From Aerococcaceae bacterium DSM 111020 (GTDB lineage Bacteria; Bacillota; Bacilli; Lactobacillales; Aerococcaceae), in the NCBI GenBank assembly GCA_015863185.1, contig JACBXP010000004.1, positions 62,001 to 126,000 on the forward strand: a stretch of DNA of 64,000 bases, given 5' to 3'. Positions 25,198 to 34,537 of the stretch are shown one piece after another; the first letter of the stretch is position 1; the number at the start of each line of letters is the position of its first letter. The translations under genes and the position numbers were made by a program. The notes below the pieces were generated by a model. That model was not told where the DNA came from. It saw nothing but the letters and a program-made list of their open reading frames with translations, and made no database searches.

Positions 25198-25221
25198 TAT
25201 TTTCTCCTACTTTTCTACGAC

Positions 25222-25971
25222 TTACTCACAGCCAACACCATCATTATCCCCGTCAAACTTAGGATCCCATCCCGGGTCGCCGGGGCGAATCGGGGCGGCT
25301 CCCGCTGCTCTGACTGCTTTACAATTTTCATAATAAACGGAACCGTCGGGATTTTGGATGACGGGAGCGGGTGCCGGTTCAGTTGCGGATAGGGCATCTC
25401 TCGGGAGGCCTTCTGCTTTGGCGAGATAATTGCTGTCGCCATCACGCCAGACATTGTGTCGATTCAAACGGGCATAGTCTTGAGATTCATAGATTGTTTG
25501 GGCATATTTGCTGTTGGGAATATAGTCTTCAATATATCTGGCAATCGCATAGCCTTCACTGACAAGTATTTCCGAGAGTAAGATATCGTCCACCCAGACA
25601 TGTACGAGATCGCGTTGGTAGCGGTCCTTTTCAGGCCCTTCGTATTCCACATAGACATGATTGGCTTGCGTTAATAATTCATTGACCCGTCGCTTGGCAC
25701 TTTGGCTATAAGGAGCCGATTTATTGATTTCTGGGGCATCGATCAGCAAGAAACGTGCTTTAATACTCGATTCTTGTTGCCGGTTAAGAATAAAGTCTGC
25801 CGTATCTCCATCGACCACGCGCCAATCTTTCACGCGAAATGTTTTTTCTGATTCACGCTGACTAGCTTTGGCCAGTAGATTGAAGGAAAAGTCCGCGGAT
25901 GTAACCTTGGCTTCCACCACTGGGCTGGGAAGTAAGAATAGAATGGTCAGCAAGATGATCAATTTCTTCAT
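25222..25971 (-). CDS. Secreted thermonuclease-like protein with Excalibur domain
   Basis: The order is an N-terminal signal peptide (KKLIILLTILFLLPSPVVEA), a staphylococcal-nuclease domain and a C-terminal Excalibur calcium-binding motif. The nuclease domain shows VVDGDTADF, RFLLIDAPE, then KDRYQRDLVHVWV, which supply the acidic and arginine active-site residues. The Excalibur motif has YYENCKAVRAAG and the acidic DGDNDGVGCE. It should degrade extracellular DNA or RNA in a calcium-dependent way. AGAAAGGA precedes the ATG. Confidence 0.9.
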   Translation of the reverse strand: MKKLIILLTILFLLPSPVVEAKVTSADFSFNLLAKASQRESEKTFRVKDWRVVDGDTADFILNRQQESSIKARFLLIDAPEINKSAPYSQSAKRRVNELLTQANHVYVEYEGPEKDRYQRDLVHVWVDDILLSEILVSEGYAIARYIEDYIPNSKYAQTIYESQDYARLNRHNVWRDGDSNYLAKAEGLPRDALSATEPAPAPVIQNPDGSVYYENCKAVRAAGAAPIRPGDPGWDPKFDGDNDGVGCE

Positions 25972-26127
25972 GAAATGTCCTTTCTATTAATGATACAAAA
26001 TAGTTCAATCATTGCATTGATGATTTATTGTATCATATTTTCAAGGTTTCGAAGTATATTATTGACCAGGCAATCAAATGCTTATATCAGAATTATAAAA
26101 AAACCTAACCGTTTATTACGCAATTTT

Positions 26128-26156
26128 TTGAAAGGGACGAATGATGGTGGTATGAT
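26128..26156 (+). promoter_or_regulatory. Promoter of the hydrolase gene
   Basis: TTGAAA (26128-26133) and TATGAT (26151-26156) are 17 bases apart. Confidence 0.75.
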
Positions 26157-26194
26157 AGCAATAATTTATTTGACAGTTTAGAAAGAGGTTCACC

Positions 26195-27103
26195 ATGCAA
26201 CAATTCCAGATTCCATCATCTGCGGACTCAGAACGTCCGCACATTCCTGTATATCATTGGTCAACAGAGACGACACCCTCACAAGGGGTCATCCATCTCG
26301 TTCATGGCGTCTCTGAATCGCCCGTGGCTTATGAACAATTGGTGACCTTCTTCAATGGTAAGGGCTGGGATGTGGTAGCCCATGACCATATCGGACATGG
26401 TGGTATGGCGCAGGAAGCGAATCGTCTGGGGTATTTCGGCGTGGAGCGACCTTACCAAGTGATGGTTGCGGATACGGAAGCAGTGATTCGTTGGGCACAG
26501 GAGAAATGGTGTCCTGCAACGTATGTGCTGATCGGTCATTCGATGGGGTCGCTTGTGGTACGTTGTTTACTGGCGGAACAAAGGGTCTCCATTGACCGTG
26601 TAGTGTTGACGGGAACTTTGCCAGCATTCCCCGGGATGCATTTATTGTATCCGGTGTCGCAATGGTATTTCTATCCCGAAGCAGCGCAATATAATTATTC
26701 ACTGCATCGACGTATTTTTGGTGGTCAAGACCAAGAAAAAGCACGGGAAAAATGGTCTCCCAATCCTGATGGAAGTACGCCGCAATGGGATGTCGAAGCA
26801 TTTCCTCTGACAAATGATGCCTTTGCGGGGATGATGCAACTGATTTTTGTCGCGACGCGTCTCAGTACTATCCGGAAGGTGGACCCCAATCTGCCATTAT
26901 TTATTTTAAATGGGTCAAAGGATCCGTTTCTAATGGGAGAACGGGGCTTCAATCAACTAGCAAACCGTTTCCGCCGAGTTGGTCACAAACAAGTTGAGTT
27001 TGGGCTGTTGTTTGATAAAGGGCACGCCATTCTCAATTATGAAGCCCCCGAATTGGCCCTGAATATGATCTGGCAATGGTTAGTACGCCATACCAGTAAA
27101 TAA
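26195..27103 (+). CDS. Alpha/beta hydrolase, monoacylglycerol lipase-like
   Basis: A cytoplasmic alpha/beta hydrolase of 302 residues with nucleophile elbow GHSMGS (Ser about 116), an oxyanion HGVSE near the N-terminus, an acid near NGSKDPF and the catalytic histidine in DKGHAILNYE. It resembles the PldB/serine aminopeptidase S33 group that cleaves monoacylglycerols or lysophospholipids. No signal peptide. Monocistronic; its terminator is shared with the convergent gdhA gene. Confidence 0.88.
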   Translation: MQQFQIPSSADSERPHIPVYHWSTETTPSQGVIHLVHGVSESPVAYEQLVTFFNGKGWDVVAHDHIGHGGMAQEANRLGYFGVERPYQVMVADTEAVIRWAQEKWCPATYVLIGHSMGSLVVRCLLAEQRVSIDRVVLTGTLPAFPGMHLLYPVSQWYFYPEAAQYNYSLHRRIFGGQDQEKAREKWSPNPDGSTPQWDVEAFPLTNDAFAGMMQLIFVATRLSTIRKVDPNLPLFILNGSKDPFLMGERGFNQLANRFRRVGHKQVEFGLLFDKGHAILNYEAPELALNMIWQWLVRHTSK

Positions 27104-27131
27104 AAAAATCACGCACCTGGCGTGATTTTTT
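27103..27131. terminator. Bidirectional terminator between hydrolase and gdhA
   Basis: AAAAAATCACGC (27103-27114) and GCGTGATTTTTT (27120-27131) form a perfect 12-pair stem. It supplies a U-run in both directions. Confidence 0.9.
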
Positions 27132-27142
27132 ATTGTCTTCGA

Positions 27143-28486
27143 TTAAACTACCCCTTGAATTTGTACCAATTCAGCAATGCGTTTGAAAGCATAAATATTA
27201 GCTGCTTTGGCATAATCGTGGTCTAAATCATATTCTTCGCAAGTATCGAGGAGATGTTGGAAGATGTCTTTCATAATGCTTTGCAATTGCTGGTCCACTT
27301 CTTCGAATGTCCATTGAAGACGCTGGGCATTTTGTGACATTTCTAAGCCAGAAACAGCGACGCCTCCAGCATTGGCCGCTTTGGCTGGGGCAAAAATAAT
27401 GTCATTATCTCTAAAACATTGGACTGCCTCGGCTGTTGAAGGCATATTCGCTCCTTCGATAACATAGCGGATGCCTCGTTCAATAATTTCTTGAGCTTGT
27501 TCCGCATTGATTTCATTTTGTATGGCACAAGGAATCGCAATATCTGCTTCAATATCACAAGACCAAATCGCTTCTTTATAATGGGAGGCGGTATCATGTG
27601 CTTCTAAATAAGTCACAAGATCACTGTTGGGGTCGACGATTACCGTAAGCAAGGTATCTAAATCTAATCCATCGGGGTCAGCGAGCGTGCCGGATGTGTT
27701 AGACACTGCTACTACTTTAGCGCCAAGTTGAATGGCTTTGACGATGGCGTGTAGGCCAACAGCCCCGGTCCCAGAAATGAGAACCCGTTTATCTTGTAGT
27801 GAGTCATCGTGTGATTTTATTAATTCTTCAGTGAAATACATCACACCATATCCGGTCGCTTCAGAGCGACCAAGAGAACCATGAGCGATGACGGGTTTAC
27901 CGGTTAAGACGCCTAATTGGACACCTTGAAGTCGTTTATATTGACCGTATAAATAGCCAATTTCCCGGTGACCGACACCAATATCACCCGCGGGAATGTC
28001 TTGGTCAGCACTAATATATTTGGCGAGTTCGGTCATATAGGCTTGACAGAAGCGCATGATTTCGGCGTCAGAACGTCCTATGGGATTGAAATCCGCACCA
28101 CCTTTTCCGCCACCTAAGGCAAGTCCGGTCAAGCTATTCTTAAAAGTCTGTTCAAAGGCCAGAAACTTTAAGATGGAAGGATTAACGGATGAATCGAAAC
28201 GCGTTCCCCCTTTATAGGGACCATTGACAGAAGAATGTTGCACACGGTAGCCATTATTGACATGAACCTGCCCCTCATCGTCTTGCCAAGTGACTCGGAA
28301 GCTGATGAGTCGTTCGGGGGTCGCAATTCGTTCCAAGATGGCTTGTTCCTGATATTCAGGATGGGCCTCGAGGACGGGTTGGATGGATTCATAGACTTCA
28401 TGGACTGCTTGTAAGTATTCGGATTGACCGGGGTAACGATCTTCTAAATCATGCATCACTTGTTCAATATATTCGCTGGAAGACAT
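27143..28486 (-). CDS. gdhA: NADP-specific glutamate dehydrogenase
   Basis: The enzyme makes glutamate from 2-oxoglutarate, ammonia and NADPH. At 447 residues it is the standard hexameric GdhA length. It has the substrate-binding region GLALGGGKGGADFNP (catalytic Lys), PAGDIGVGHREIGYLYGQYK, and the Rossmann loop SGTGAVG. I chose ATG at 28486, with AGGAG eight bases upstream; the longer frame to 28516 abuts the -10 box. Confidence 0.95.
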   Translation of the reverse strand: MSSSEYIEQVMHDLEDRYPGQSEYLQAVHEVYESIQPVLEAHPEYQEQAILERIATPERLISFRVTWQDDEGQVHVNNGYRVQHSSVNGPYKGGTRFDSSVNPSILKFLAFEQTFKNSLTGLALGGGKGGADFNPIGRSDAEIMRFCQAYMTELAKYISADQDIPAGDIGVGHREIGYLYGQYKRLQGVQLGVLTGKPVIAHGSLGRSEATGYGVMYFTEELIKSHDDSLQDKRVLISGTGAVGLHAIVKAIQLGAKVVAVSNTSGTLADPDGLDLDTLLTVIVDPNSDLVTYLEAHDTASHYKEAIWSCDIEADIAIPCAIQNEINAEQAQEIIERGIRYVIEGANMPSTAEAVQCFRDNDIIFAPAKAANAGGVAVSGLEMSQNAQRLQWTFEEVDQQLQSIMKDIFQHLLDTCEEYDLDHDYAKAANIYAFKRIAELVQIQGVV

Positions 28487-28516
28487 GCTGACAACTCCTA
28501 TTCTCATATTTCTCAC

Positions 28517-28525
28517 ATTATAGCA
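28517..28525 (-). promoter_or_regulatory. Extended -10 promoter of gdhA
   Basis: On the minus strand, TGCTATAAT is an extended -10 element; the -35 (TTCTCC) is weak. The transcript would begin about 20 bases before the gdhA start. Confidence 0.6.
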
Positions 28526-28594
28526 TAATTCCCTTCATAGGAGAATGTTTCCATTGAAAGGATGAGATTAAGATCCCGTTATGAGGAGACACTA

Positions 28595-28624
28595 TTGAAT
28601 TTGCCTTATAAATTATGGTAAGAT
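28595..28624 (+). promoter_or_regulatory. Promoter of the dus gene
   Basis: TTGAAT (28595-28600) and TAAGAT (28619-28624) are 18 bases apart. Confidence 0.55.
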
Positions 28625-28653
28625 ATTTGGGCTTAAAAGGAGAGGAGAAGAAG

Positions 28654-29613
28654 ATGACTGATAATTTTTGGGAGGATTTACCGCGTCCCTTTTATATATT
28701 AGCGCCGATGGAAGATGTCACAGATGTCGCTTTTCGTCATGTGATTCAACGGGCGGCGCGTCCGGATGTTTTCTTTACAGAGTTCACAAATTCACAGTCT
28801 TATGTTCATCCAGAAGGTTTTAATAGTCTCCAAGGACGTTTGACTTTTACAGAAGATGAACAGCCAATGGTGGCGCATATCTGGGGTGATGTACCGGATC
28901 ATTTCCGTCAAATGGCGATTGGCATGAAGGAGATAGGCTTCAAGGGAGTCGATCTTAATATGGGGTGTCCGGCTCCCAATGTCTTCAAACATGGTCGGGG
29001 AGCGGGGTTAATTCTCAGGCCCGACCGAGCGGCTGAATTGATTGCGGCAGCCAAAGAGGGCGGTTTGCCGGTATCCGTTAAGACGCGTCTAGGACATGCG
29101 AATGTCAATGAATACAAGGATTGGTTGGCCCATTTATTGCGTCAAGACATTGCGAATCTAACCATTCATTTACGAACCAAGACCGAAATGTCCAAAGTCG
29201 ATGCGCATTGGGAATTAATTCCTGAAATCAAAGCCCTCCGCGATGCGATTGCACCCCAAACCTTGTTGACGATTAATGGCGATATCCCGAACAGGCAAGT
29301 CGGCGAACAACTCGTTGAACAATATGGCGTGGAGGGGGTCATGATAGGCCGAGGCGTCTTTACGAATCCCTTTGCCTTTGAAGAAGAACCGCGCGACCAT
29401 GATGCGGTGGAACTCATCGATTTATTCCGTTATCATTTAGTTCAATTCGATAAATATTCGCCCAAACCATTCAAGGCACTGCGCCGCTCTTTCAAGATAT
29501 ATATTCGCGGTTTTAAAGGCGCTAATGATTTGCGTATTGCCTTAATGGAAACAGAAACAAGCGACGAAGCGCGTGTTTTATTGGATGCTTTTCAACGAGA
29601 CTATTTAGAATAA
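28654..29613 (+). CDS. tRNA-dihydrouridine synthase
   Basis: This FMN TIM-barrel enzyme reduces uridines in tRNA. The 319 residues show [14 protein letters not shown], the [19 protein letters not shown] loop with the catalytic cysteine (in MGCP), KTRLG, INGDI and IGRGVFTNP for phosphate binding. It belongs to the Dus group common in Lactobacillales; which uridine it modifies cannot be told. ATG 28654 follows AAAAGGAGAGGAG; the longer frame to 28615 includes the -10 region. Confidence 0.9.
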   Translation: MTDNFWEDLPRPFYILAPMEDVTDVAFRHVIQRAARPDVFFTEFTNSQSYVHPEGFNSLQGRLTFTEDEQPMVAHIWGDVPDHFRQMAIGMKEIGFKGVDLNMGCPAPNVFKHGRGAGLILRPDRAAELIAAAKEGGLPVSVKTRLGHANVNEYKDWLAHLLRQDIANLTIHLRTKTEMSKVDAHWELIPEIKALRDAIAPQTLLTINGDIPNRQVGEQLVEQYGVEGVMIGRGVFTNPFAFEEEPRDHDAVELIDLFRYHLVQFDKYSPKPFKALRRSFKIYIRGFKGANDLRIALMETETSDEARVLLDAFQRDYLE

Positions 29614-29620
29614 ACATACT

Positions 29621-29648
29621 ATCTCTATCTTAGGATAGAGATTTTTTG
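29621..29648 (+). terminator. Terminator after dus
   Basis: ATCTCTATC (29621-29629) and GATAGAGAT (29634-29642) form a nine-pair stem followed by six T. Confidence 0.9.
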
Positions 29649-29774
29649 ATTATTTTAGGTAAAGGGCAAGAGATTCACCCGAAAAATAATTCCCCACAAA
29701 TCGCATTCCTATCCCATTATCCGATGCAGTGTCAACTTTCAGTAGTCAGATTAATTTTAAATCACGGTATCTGG

Positions 29775-29803
29775 TTGACTTTTAAATGCTGAAAATTTAT
29801 ACT
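29775..29803 (+). promoter_or_regulatory. fabT operon promoter
   Basis: TTGACT (29775-29780) and TATACT (29798-29803) are 17 bases apart. The last base of the -10 touches the first FabT-type box. Confidence 0.75.
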
Positions 29804-29831
29804 TTGAACATCAAATAGTTTGATATTCAAA
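29803..29831 (+). promoter_or_regulatory. Two FabT-type operator boxes
   Basis: TTTGA-ACA-TCAAA (29803-29815) and TTTGA-TAT-TCAAA (29819-29831) are two palindromes on the same face, 16 bases apart. Both match the FabT box known from streptococci. They lie from the -10 box to the leader of fabT, so bound FabT should block its own operon. Confidence 0.75.
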
Positions 29832-29853
29832 CAATAAATGAAGGAGCGCCAGA

Positions 29854-30315
29854 ATGGATAATGAACAATTAGATGCTTTTGTTATTGATGTGATGGATCT
29901 ATTTAATAAGAAACAAGATTTAGAAGAAAAAGCACTCAAAAAATCAAAGTTTTCGGATTTAACCGTTAAAGAATTGCATACAATTGTTCAAGTTGGACTG
30001 AATGAGTCACGTAAGCAAACCGATATTGCTAAGGAATTGGGTGTGACGATGGGAACTTTATCCGTTTCCATCAAGCGGTTAGTGGATAAAGGGTATATTC
30101 AGCGCGACCGCGATCCCAATGATCGACGGAAGGTTTACCTGTTTTTGACGAAACGGGGCCGGGTTATGTATCGGTTGAATTTATTGTTCTACCGCAATCT
30201 CGTCAAGACGATGGCGAAGGACCGTTCCGAAGAAGAATTGGCGACATTGATGCAGACGATGCGTGAAGTTCACCAATTCATTTTGGATACCTATCATTTA
30301 TTGGATGAAGATTAA
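29854..30315 (+). CDS. fabT: MarR-family fatty-acid regulator FabT
   Basis: The 153-residue protein has a MarR winged helix: helix-turn-helix [16 protein letters not shown] and wing [18 protein letters not shown]. In related bacteria FabT binds acyl-ACP and then represses fatty-acid synthesis genes. AAGGAG precedes the ATG. Position at the head of the fab cluster and the two palindromic boxes before it support the name and self-regulation. Confidence 0.93.
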   Translation: MDNEQLDAFVIDVMDLFNKKQDLEEKALKKSKFSDLTVKELHTIVQVGLNESRKQTDIAKELGVTMGTLSVSIKRLVDKGYIQRDRDPNDRRKVYLFLTKRGRVMYRLNLLFYRNLVKTMAKDRSEEELATLMQTMREVHQFILDTYHLLDED

Positions 30316-30350
30316 GGATATTTGACAACATCATATTAGGAGGAATCATT

Positions 30351-30578
30351 ATGGTATTTGATAAAGTAAAAGAAATTATTGCAGAAGAATTAGGAATTGA
30401 CGAAGGAACAATCACTTTAGAAACCAATTTCCAAGAAGACTTAGAAGCGGATTCATTAGACTTATTCCAAGTTATCAGTGAATTAGAAGATGAATTCGAT
30501 ATTACTATCGACACTGAAGAAGGCTTAGAGACAGTTTCTGATTTAGTGAAATTCATCGAAGCAGAACAAGCAAACTAA
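30351..30578 (+). CDS. acpP: Acyl carrier protein
   Basis: This small acidic protein of 75 residues has the phosphopantetheine site EADSLDLFQ (Ser about 37). It carries growing acyl chains in type II fatty-acid synthesis. TTAGGAGGAATCATT places a strong ribosome binding site before the ATG. The usual fabH gene is absent between fabT and this gene. Confidence 0.96.
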   Translation: MVFDKVKEIIAEELGIDEGTITLETNFQEDLEADSLDLFQVISELEDEFDITIDTEEGLETVSDLVKFIEAEQAN

Positions 30579-30608
30579 TCAAGTTTCACCCAAAGAAAGA
30601 AGGGCATT

Positions 30609-31565
30609 ATGCAAACACAAATCACTGAAATTTTAGGCATTGACTATCCCATCTTCCAAGGGGCGATGGCATGGATTTCTGACGAAGATTTAGCGAGTGC
30701 CGTATCGAATGCTGGTGGATTAGGCATTATCGGTACCGGAAATGATACCGCTGACCAAGTCAAAGAAAAAGTTGAGCGAATGTTTACCTTGACGGACAAA
30801 CCGTTTGCGGTCAATGTCATGTTACTTAATCCCCATGCGGACGCGGTGATGGAGTATTTAGTCACTTCCGGCGTCAAAATCATCACAACCGGCGCAGGAA
30901 ATCCGGGTAAATACATGGACCAGATTCAAGAAGCTGGTATTCATTTGATTCCCGTTGTTTCGTCTGTGGCTCTAGCTAAACGAATGGAGCGCATCGGCGC
31001 GACAGCGATTGTGGTCGAAGGAATGGAAGCTGGCGGACATATCGGTAAGCAAACAACCTTGCCATTGGTTCCACAAGTGGTGGATGCAGTCTCAATTCCA
31101 GTGATTGCAGCAGGGGGAATCGCTGATGGCCGAGGCGTTGCGGCCGTTTTGATGCTTGGAGCGCAAGGGGTTCAATTAGGAACGCTCTTCTCCGTTGCCA
31201 AAGAGTCCAATGCCCATCCTGACTTCAAACAAGCGGTCATCAAAGCCAATGATATTGCGACCGTCGTCACGGGATCGATTAGCGGACATCCAGTGCGGGT
31301 GTTGCGGAATCAATTGACGAAGGAATTCTTGCGCGTTGAAAAGGAAATTACGAGCCAAGATCAACCAGACTTAGCCCGTTTGGACGCCTTAGGCAAAGAT
31401 TCATTGCGCCGTGCGGTTGTTGAAGGAGATGTCAAGCAAGGATCTGTAATGGCGGGTCAAATCGCAGGACTGGTGAATGAGGAACAGTCTTGTGAAGCTA
31501 TTATTCAACAACTGATGCATGAAGCCAAAGAAACTTATCAAGCAAAAGCGAAGCTATTTCAATAA
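30609..31565 (+). CDS. fabK: Enoyl-ACP reductase II FabK
   Basis: This FMN-dependent, triclosan-resistant type of enoyl-ACP reductase catalyses the last step of each elongation round. Its 318 residues show the nitronate-monooxygenase-like fold: GIDYPIFQGAMAWISD, EGMEAGGHIG and AAGGIADGRG. It replaces FabI in streptococci and relatives. It lies 30 bases after acpP. Confidence 0.96.
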   Translation: MQTQITEILGIDYPIFQGAMAWISDEDLASAVSNAGGLGIIGTGNDTADQVKEKVERMFTLTDKPFAVNVMLLNPHADAVMEYLVTSGVKIITTGAGNPGKYMDQIQEAGIHLIPVVSSVALAKRMERIGATAIVVEGMEAGGHIGKQTTLPLVPQVVDAVSIPVIAAGGIADGRGVAAVLMLGAQGVQLGTLFSVAKESNAHPDFKQAVIKANDIATVVTGSISGHPVRVLRNQLTKEFLRVEKEITSQDQPDLARLDALGKDSLRRAVVEGDVKQGSVMAGQIAGLVNEEQSCEAIIQQLMHEAKETYQAKAKLFQ

Positions 31566-31582
31566 GAAAGGAACATTAGCCA

Positions 31583-32551
31583 ATGACACTCGCGATTCTA
31601 TTTAATGGTCAAGGAGCCCAATATGAAGAGATGGGATTAGATTTTGACCGTGAATTTACTGTTGCCAGGGACGTGTTTGATTTGTTTGAAGCGGAGACAA
31701 ATTATCCGATTCGCCAATGGATTGAAGAGGACATCGAACCGCTTCAAGAAACCAGACATAGTCAGCCAGCCATTGCCGCCGTGTCATTGGCCATGTTCTA
31801 TACCTTACAAGATCAGTACCCACAACTTATTCACCCAGCCTATATGGCTGGTTTAAGTTTAGGTGAATATTCCAGCCTAATGGCCAGTGGGATGCTTTCA
31901 TTAGCGGAAGGTGCCAAGCTCTTAAAGGAACGTGGCGCACTGATGTCACAACAAAGTCAACAATTAGCTACTCAGCATTCTGTGCAGATGGCAGCAGTTA
32001 TGGGGATGCCGTTAGAATCGATTGTTGACTTGGTTGAGTCGTTTCATACGGAAGAAACACCTCTATATATCGCCAATCTTAATTCCAGCCAACAAACAAT
32101 TATTGCAGGATATCAAGAAGCGATTAAATCATTTCGCAAACAAGCAAAAGCACTAGGCTATAAGAAAGTCATTCCGCTTAAAGTTGAAGGACCTTTCCAT
32201 AGCCCGTTAATGCAAGCAGTGTGTGATCCATTACGGGATGCACTGGCTGATATATCATTTACCACAGGCGACGTTCCTGTGATTAGTAATACGACGTTAG
32301 ACATTCACCAGCCTGATCAAGTCCGGGACTTATTAGTCCGCCACTTAGTTGAACCGGTGAGATTTCAAGAAACGATGGCCTTATTAGTGGACCAAGGTGT
32401 GACGCATGTCATTCAGATAGGACCGGGAGCGACTATTGCCAATCTCTTGAAACGGGAAAGCAATGCCCCCGAATGTCTAGTAATCGATACCGTTCAAGAT
32501 CTGGAGAATGTTCCGGCATTTTTAGCAGATTGTCATCTTAATAAGGAGTAA
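31583..32551 (+). CDS. fabD: Malonyl-CoA:ACP transacylase FabD
   Basis: FabD moves malonyl groups from CoA to ACP. Motifs: FNGQGAQYEEMG at the N-terminus, nucleophile GLSLGEYSSL (Ser about 93), and the later active-site histidine in VEGPFHSPLM. The 322-residue length is normal. It follows fabK with an AAAGGAA ribosome binding site. Confidence 0.96.
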   Translation: MTLAILFNGQGAQYEEMGLDFDREFTVARDVFDLFEAETNYPIRQWIEEDIEPLQETRHSQPAIAAVSLAMFYTLQDQYPQLIHPAYMAGLSLGEYSSLMASGMLSLAEGAKLLKERGALMSQQSQQLATQHSVQMAAVMGMPLESIVDLVESFHTEETPLYIANLNSSQQTIIAGYQEAIKSFRKQAKALGYKKVIPLKVEGPFHSPLMQAVCDPLRDALADISFTTGDVPVISNTTLDIHQPDQVRDLLVRHLVEPVRFQETMALLVDQGVTHVIQIGPGATIANLLKRESNAPECLVIDTVQDLENVPAFLADCHLNKE

Positions 32552-32555
32552 TCAT

Positions 32556-33278
32556 ATGTCAAAAGTTTGTTTTATTTCAGGAAGTTCGCGCGGGATTGGC
32601 CTCGCCATTGCTGAATATCTGGCAAAGGAAGGCCACACTGTGATTTTAAATAGTCGCAAGCCTATTGAAGACGAGGTGCTGTCACGCTTTGACGAGATGG
32701 CGGAGCCGGTCGGTCAAGTGATTGGCGATATCAGTGACTTTGATGAAGCCCAAAGAATGATGCAAGAAATATTAGATGAATATGGTCGCCTGGATGTGCT
32801 TGTCAATAATGCCGGAATCACCCGCGATGGTTTAGCGATGCGGATGAAGGAAGAAGACTTCGATGCGGTCATCGAGACGAATCTTAAGGGACCGTTCAAT
32901 TTAATCCGTCATGCGATTAAAGCGATGGTCAAACAACGCACAGGGACGATCATTAATATTTCGAGTGTGTCTGGTTTGATGGGGAATCCTGGTCAATTGA
33001 ATTACAGTGCTGCTAAGGCAGGCTTGATTGGAATGACCAAATCACTCGCTCGAGAAGTTGGGAGTCGGGGAATTACAGTCAATGCGATTGCGCCAGGATT
33101 CATTGAAAGTGACATGACCGACGCTCTCGCGGATAAATACCATGATCAAATTAAAAAACAAATTCCGGCGGGACGTTTTGGTAAGCCGGAAGAGATTGCG
33201 CAGACGGTTCAATTTCTAATCGAAAATCGCTATATCACAGGCCAAACCATCCAAGTCGATGGCGGCCTCGGCATGTAA
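32556..33278 (+). CDS. fabG: 3-oxoacyl-ACP reductase FabG
   Basis: This NADPH-dependent short-chain dehydrogenase of 240 residues reduces the keto group in each elongation cycle. It has cofactor motif SGSSRGIGLAIA, NNAG, the catalytic Ser of ISSVSG, YSAAKAG (Tyr-x-x-x-Lys) and the C-terminal VDGGLGM. AAGGAG precedes the start, four bases after the fabD stop. Confidence 0.96.
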   Translation: MSKVCFISGSSRGIGLAIAEYLAKEGHTVILNSRKPIEDEVLSRFDEMAEPVGQVIGDISDFDEAQRMMQEILDEYGRLDVLVNNAGITRDGLAMRMKEEDFDAVIETNLKGPFNLIRHAIKAMVKQRTGTIINISSVSGLMGNPGQLNYSAAKAGLIGMTKSLAREVGSRGITVNAIAPGFIESDMTDALADKYHDQIKKQIPAGRFGKPEEIAQTVQFLIENRYITGQTIQVDGGLGM

Positions 33279-33297
33279 AAGAGAAAGAAGGATTATT

Positions 33298-34536
33298 ATG
33301 AAACGTGTAGTTATTACAGGAATTGGTGCGGTGTCACCGATTGGCAATAATGTCGCAGATTTCTGGCAAGCACTGAAAGAAGGACGTCACGGCATTGCGC
33401 CGATTACGAATTTTGATGCGACCGACTTTAATATTAGCCTTGCCGCAGAAGTCAAAGACTTCCAGCCTGAAGACATTATCCCCAAAAGAGAACTCAAACG
33501 TCTAGATAAATTCTCTCAATATGCCATGGTGGCAGCTCATGAAGCCTTGCAAGATTCAGGCTTTGAGATTACCGAAGCGAATGCGAAACGCATTGGCACG
33601 ATTATGGCTTCGGGAATTGGTGGCTTTGAGACGATTGAATCAGGCTTCGATCGGTTGAAGTCAAAAGGACCGAAACGAATGCATCCATTATTTATTCCAA
33701 TGATTATATCCAATATGAATGCGGGAAATATAGCGATCAAGACCGGTGCTAGAGGGGCTTCAATGACCTTGAATACCGCCTGCGCCGGTGGGACCAATGC
33801 GGTAGGTGAAGGCTTCTTGAAAGTCGCGACCGGTTTACTCGATGGTGCCTTTGTTGGTGGTTCAGAAGCGTCTATCACGTCACTCGCTTTGTCGTCCTTT
33901 GATGCCTTAACGGCCATGTCACGTTCTGAAGATCCGGACCATGCTTCCCGTCCATTTGATAAAGACCGTGACGGTTTTGTGCCTGGTGAAGGAGCTGGAA
34001 TTCTCTTTATTGAATCCCTCGACTCTGCCTTAGCACGCGGTGCCGATATTTATGCTGAGATTGTTGGGTATGGAACCAATAGTGATGCCTATCATATCAC
34101 CGCTCCACTTCCTGATGGGGAAGGTGCGGCTGATGCGATGGCTGATGCGATGGCGATGGCAGATGTCAAGCCGGAAGAGATTGACTATATTAATGCCCAC
34201 GGAACCAGCACGCCAACCAATGATAGTGCCGAGACCCAATCCATTAAGACGGTCTTAGGCGATCATGCTTATCAAGTCCCCGTATCGAGTGTTAAAGGAA
34301 ATATCGGCCATCTTCTAGGTGCTGCCGGGGGAATTGAAGCAGTTCTCTTAACTAAAGCGATTCAAGAAGGTTATGTGCCACCGACTTTAGGATTAGAAAA
34401 TCCGGATGAGGCATGTGATTTAGATTATGTCCCAGGCGAAGGTCGTGACCATGCGATTCGCTATGCTTTATCCAATTCACTCGGATTTGGTGGACATAAT
34501 GCATCGATTTTATTCAAGAAATGGGAAGGGGCGTAA
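33298..34536 (+). CDS. fabF: 3-oxoacyl-ACP synthase II FabF
   Basis: The enzyme condenses malonyl-ACP with acyl-ACP. The triad is in NTACAGGTNA (Cys), NAHGTSTPTND (His) and KGNIGHLLGAAG (His). I chose ATG 33298, behind AGAAAGAAGG, giving 412 residues; the longer frame overlapping fabG begins inside its last codons. Confidence 0.96.
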   Translation: MKRVVITGIGAVSPIGNNVADFWQALKEGRHGIAPITNFDATDFNISLAAEVKDFQPEDIIPKRELKRLDKFSQYAMVAAHEALQDSGFEITEANAKRIGTIMASGIGGFETIESGFDRLKSKGPKRMHPLFIPMIISNMNAGNIAIKTGARGASMTLNTACAGGTNAVGEGFLKVATGLLDGAFVGGSEASITSLALSSFDALTAMSRSEDPDHASRPFDKDRDGFVPGEGAGILFIESLDSALARGADIYAEIVGYGTNSDAYHITAPLPDGEGAADAMADAMAMADVKPEEIDYINAHGTSTPTNDSAETQSIKTVLGDHAYQVPVSSVKGNIGHLLGAAGGIEAVLLTKAIQEGYVPPTLGLENPDEACDLDYVPGEGRDHAIRYALSNSLGFGGHNASILFKKWEGA

Positions 34537-34537
34537 T

